64,000 bases of DNA, from the NCBI GenBank assembly GCA_028280485.1, contig JANQLS010000140.1, positions 1 through 64,000 of the forward strand, given 5' to 3'. The position numbers and the translations under genes are program-made. The notes under the pieces are model-generated. The model was not told where the DNA came from. It did no database searches and was given only the letters and a program-made list of their open reading frames with translations. This DNA comes from Planctomycetota bacterium. GTDB taxonomy: Bacteria > Planctomycetota > UBA8108 > JACQVS01. Below, piece by piece: positions 62,084-64,000 of this stretch. The first letter of the stretch is position 1, and each line of letters opens with the position of its first letter.

Positions 62084-64000
62084 TCACCAATCGATCGTTT
62101 CTTCGATTTGGGTTTCTCCCGTTGAGGCGACGGATACCAGGAGTTCTTTAGATCCTCCCTGGTCTCGAATCCATGCTTTTCCTCCATTTGAAATTTTTAA
62201 ATTCAGAACCAACTTCCCATCGACACGGTACTTGCCCTGACCTAAGTCTTCGATTGCTCCTCGTGCCAAACGGAAATGTAAGTTTTCGGTTTTCTTGGGG
62301 ACGGTGATTGAAAGCTGACGTTTGAAGACCGTCGAGACATCGCTTTCATAAGGAGCGGGAAAATCGGTCACCTTGATGTCCCCCATGGTGTACATGAAGG
62401 TAGGCTCCCGTTTCTTATTGAGACGATATCCCCGCATTCTCAATCCCATCCTGGAAGTCTTGGCTGTGCCATCCGGCCACTTTTGATCGGGTGAACTCAA
62501 GATAGCTAGGGGAACTCCACCGACGAGTTTTAAAATATCTTTACCGGCTGGATTTTGGAAACCAGCCCCTCGGCCCGATCGGTGCTTTTGAGCATCGATG
62601 AATCCACCTCGCCAAACCATGGCGATATTCAAGCTGTTGGCATCCCAAGCGAGATTGACCTCTTCGGGATAACCGACTCCGATGGCCCTAGAACCAGCGC
62701 CTTCGATGAAGTGACGATAAATTAAAGCGTGGTCATCGGGAACGAGCTGTTGACCGATTCGAACCAAACCATGAGGGATTCGTGAGCTCTCACCCTTGGC
62801 GAGATAACTCCAAATCGCATCGATTTGCTTCGGAGTGTTACCGTCTAGGATCGTCTCTAACGAACTTTCCCCATCTTCCCAGAAAGCAGGCATACGCGTT
62901 TCTGGTTTGTACTGTTGAGGATTTTGCACGTACCTGAAAAACCAATCCTTGCGAAGGCGTTTAGCAGTGGTGGCTAAATCGACGGCAGGAATTCCCAGGG
63001 ATTTATACTGGCCGTAGGTGTGGCAAGTCACACAAGACATCCCTTTCGTCCCAACGAGTTGGCGTCCATCTTTGTTGAGTTCCGAGGTAATTCCTTCAGG
63101 TATGGTTTCCTTTTGAACATCGACTTTCGCGATGGCTTCCGCAAAATCACCCACACTGGCTTCACCGAATTGCGGCATTCGAGTCGCCATGTAGGGGCGA
63201 GCTGTGCCCTTTCTCAACAAGACTCGATTGAACCAAGCCGGCTTCAACTTATCTCCCACTCCTGTCAACGTCGGGGGAATACGACCTTCATCTCCTAAGT
63301 CGACTTCGACCATGGGATGGAAGTAAGTATTCCTTTTCATATCAGGTCCTCCGATCCCATCGCGGTCGTGGCACTGGAAACAATTGAGAGCAGCTAATCT
63401 TCGTTTGACGAGTTCCTTTTCTGAAGGAGCTTTCTTACGAGGATTTTTGATGACGTTTTTAAGAGCGGCTCGTTGAGCGTTTGATAACGAGTAATGTGGA
63501 AAACCCGTATCTGTCTTACTACTGAGGCAACCCTCAGCAGTTGTGCCTGCCAAGACTGCTAGTGAAGGGCCTTTAACTTGACTTGAAATATCTTTAAGGC
63601 CGTGCCCCATGCTGTGACAACTCGCACAACCCAACTTGGCAAAATGGGACTTCCCTCGTTCAGCGCGTTGGGAATCAATTTTTAATTCTTTGAAACCCAG
63701 GGGACGCATCACCAAACCGATGTGAAGTAATTTATCTGACGGGATGGGGCGCTTACTGATAGCCGGTCCTTCGTACCGAACATGAACATGTTCCCCACCA
63801 GCATTCTCAAAGTAGGCAACTTTGATCGGGTGATCACCAGCTTGTAAATCGATAATGCCTTTGTGCTCTCGCCCTCCGTGGACACCATCGTTATTCACCA
63901 CCTCTCGATCCCCAATCCAAAGGATACTTCCATCATCACTGTCGGTGAAGAAACGATACTTCCCACTTTTCTCAATTCGAATCAGGCCGCTGAAGACGAA
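62084..64000 (-). CDS. PA14-domain multiheme cytochrome c (5' end outside window)
   Basis: Partial: 638 codons are in the window and the frame runs off the right edge. The visible N-terminal part is the end of a PA14 carbohydrate-binding domain (DSDDGSILWIGD, GGREHKGIIDLQAGDHPIKV). Three heme c sites follow: CASCH, CFQCH and CVTCH, each with a downstream Met or His candidate, and then a beta-rich C-terminal domain (last 220 residues). It is periplasmic or outer-membrane and passes electrons from the neighbouring propeller dehydrogenase-like protein. A GTG at 63901 is an internal codon, not the start, because the PA14 domain continues upstream. Confidence 0.88.
   Translation of the reverse strand, partial: FVFSGLIRIEKSGKYRFFTDSDDGSILWIGDREVVNNDGVHGGREHKGIIDLQAGDHPIKVAYFENAGGEHVHVRYEGPAISKRPIPSDKLLHIGLVMRPLGFKELKIDSQRAERGKSHFAKLGCASCHSMGHGLKDISSQVKGPSLAVLAGTTAEGCLSSKTDTGFPHYSLSNAQRAALKNVIKNPRKKAPSEKELVKRRLAALNCFQCHDRDGIGGPDMKRNTYFHPMVEVDLGDEGRIPPTLTGVGDKLKPAWFNRVLLRKGTARPYMATRMPQFGEASVGDFAEAIAKVDVQKETIPEGITSELNKDGRQLVGTKGMSCVTCHTYGQYKSLGIPAVDLATTAKRLRKDWFFRYVQNPQQYKPETRMPAFWEDGESSLETILDGNTPKQIDAIWSYLAKGESSRIPHGLVRIGQQLVPDDHALIYRHFIEGAGSRAIGVGYPEEVNLAWDANSLNIAMVWRGGFIDAQKHRSGRGAGFQNPAGKDILKLVGGVPLAILSSPDQKWPDGTAKTSRMGLRMRGYRLNKKREPTFMYTMGDIKVTDFPAPYESDVSTVFKRQLSITVPKKTENLHFRLARGAIEDLGQGKYRVDGKLVLNLKISNGGKAWIRDQGGSKELLVSVASTGETQIEETIDW

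Noticed and set aside
63804..63901. GTG at 63901 as the start of the cytochrome gene
   Set aside because: The frame continues to the window edge and encodes the upstream half of a PA14 domain (residues such as DSDDGSILWIGD), so the start is outside.
1..64000. tRNA, rRNA or known riboswitch
   Set aside because: Intergenic regions were read for T-loop-like GTTCGAATC motifs and other familiar RNA motifs; none was found outside coding sequence.

Overview
The window reads as a chromosome segment of a free-living, probably marine or otherwise aquatic member of the Planctomycetota. The evidence is the gene content: a Ser/Thr kinase carrying an N-terminal zinc ribbon and a C-terminal WD40 propeller, paired with an ECF-type sigma factor; a PA14/multiheme cytochrome c next to a PQQ-type propeller protein; very large secreted proteins (1081, 1642, 1768 and 2013 aa); a dockerin-like C-terminus; an FHA protein in an operon with a terpene-cyclase-like toroid protein; a SMUG1-type uracil-DNA glycosylase; and families of GC-rich palindromic intergenic repeats resembling those I remember from Rhodopirellula-type genomes. 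No rRNA, tRNA, transposase, phage or CRISPR locus was seen. Assignment below phylum level is not attempted.

Layout. 1-6.3 kb: a LysR regulator, a PAS histidine kinase with its single-domain response regulator, a DUF445 membrane protein and a PhyH-type dioxygenase. 6.4-8.3 kb (minus): a lipoprotein and a PL10 pectate lyase. 8.7-14.8 kb (plus): serC, then a three-gene FHA / secreted protein / toroid-repeat operon. 14.8-19 kb (minus): a YceK-like lipoprotein, an extended 7Fe ferredoxin, an ArsS-type radical SAM protein, a double-CDGSH protein and a Gfo/Idh/MocA oxidoreductase. 19.1-22.2 kb (plus): a WaaP-like pseudokinase, an SDR lacking the catalytic Tyr, and a pentapeptide-repeat protein. 22.5-29.2 kb (minus): a 1768-aa PQQ-propeller protein followed by an exosortase and an overlapping membrane/SEC-C partner. 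29.9-38.3 kb: two giant secreted proteins. 38.5-42 kb: VOC, TerB-like, SMUG1 and methyltransferase genes. 42.5-46.2 kb (minus): a sugar-utilisation operon (SDR, ROK kinase, SIS isomerase, Gfo/Idh). 46.5-49.8 kb (plus): a pqiA-pqiB pair and nth. 49.8-64 kb (minus): cytochrome c, propeller protein, a 2013-aa coiled-coil protein, ECF sigma factor and WD40 kinase.

The most interesting coding signal is in the 1642-aa secreted protein (33370-38298). Residues about 995-1280 carry, in order, the three active-site motifs of the anthrax edema factor/CyaA/ExoY class of nucleotidyl cyclases (an R-x5-A-x2-L-L block with a Lys 16 residues on, a D-x-D, and an H-G). This sits between a TolB/CARDB-like N-terminal half and a dockerin-like tail. 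If confirmed, it would be a secreted, non-classical cyclase-fold family in planctomycetes. The call rests on motif reading only.

The second signal is in non-coding DNA. Intergenic spaces hold at least five families of structured repeats. One is a roughly 110-220 bp multi-hairpin element whose stems are conserved by compensatory changes between copies. Others are REPIN-like pairs of inverted arms around variable spacers, two of which sit exactly against the stop codons of convergent genes. Their mobilising enzyme is not in the window.
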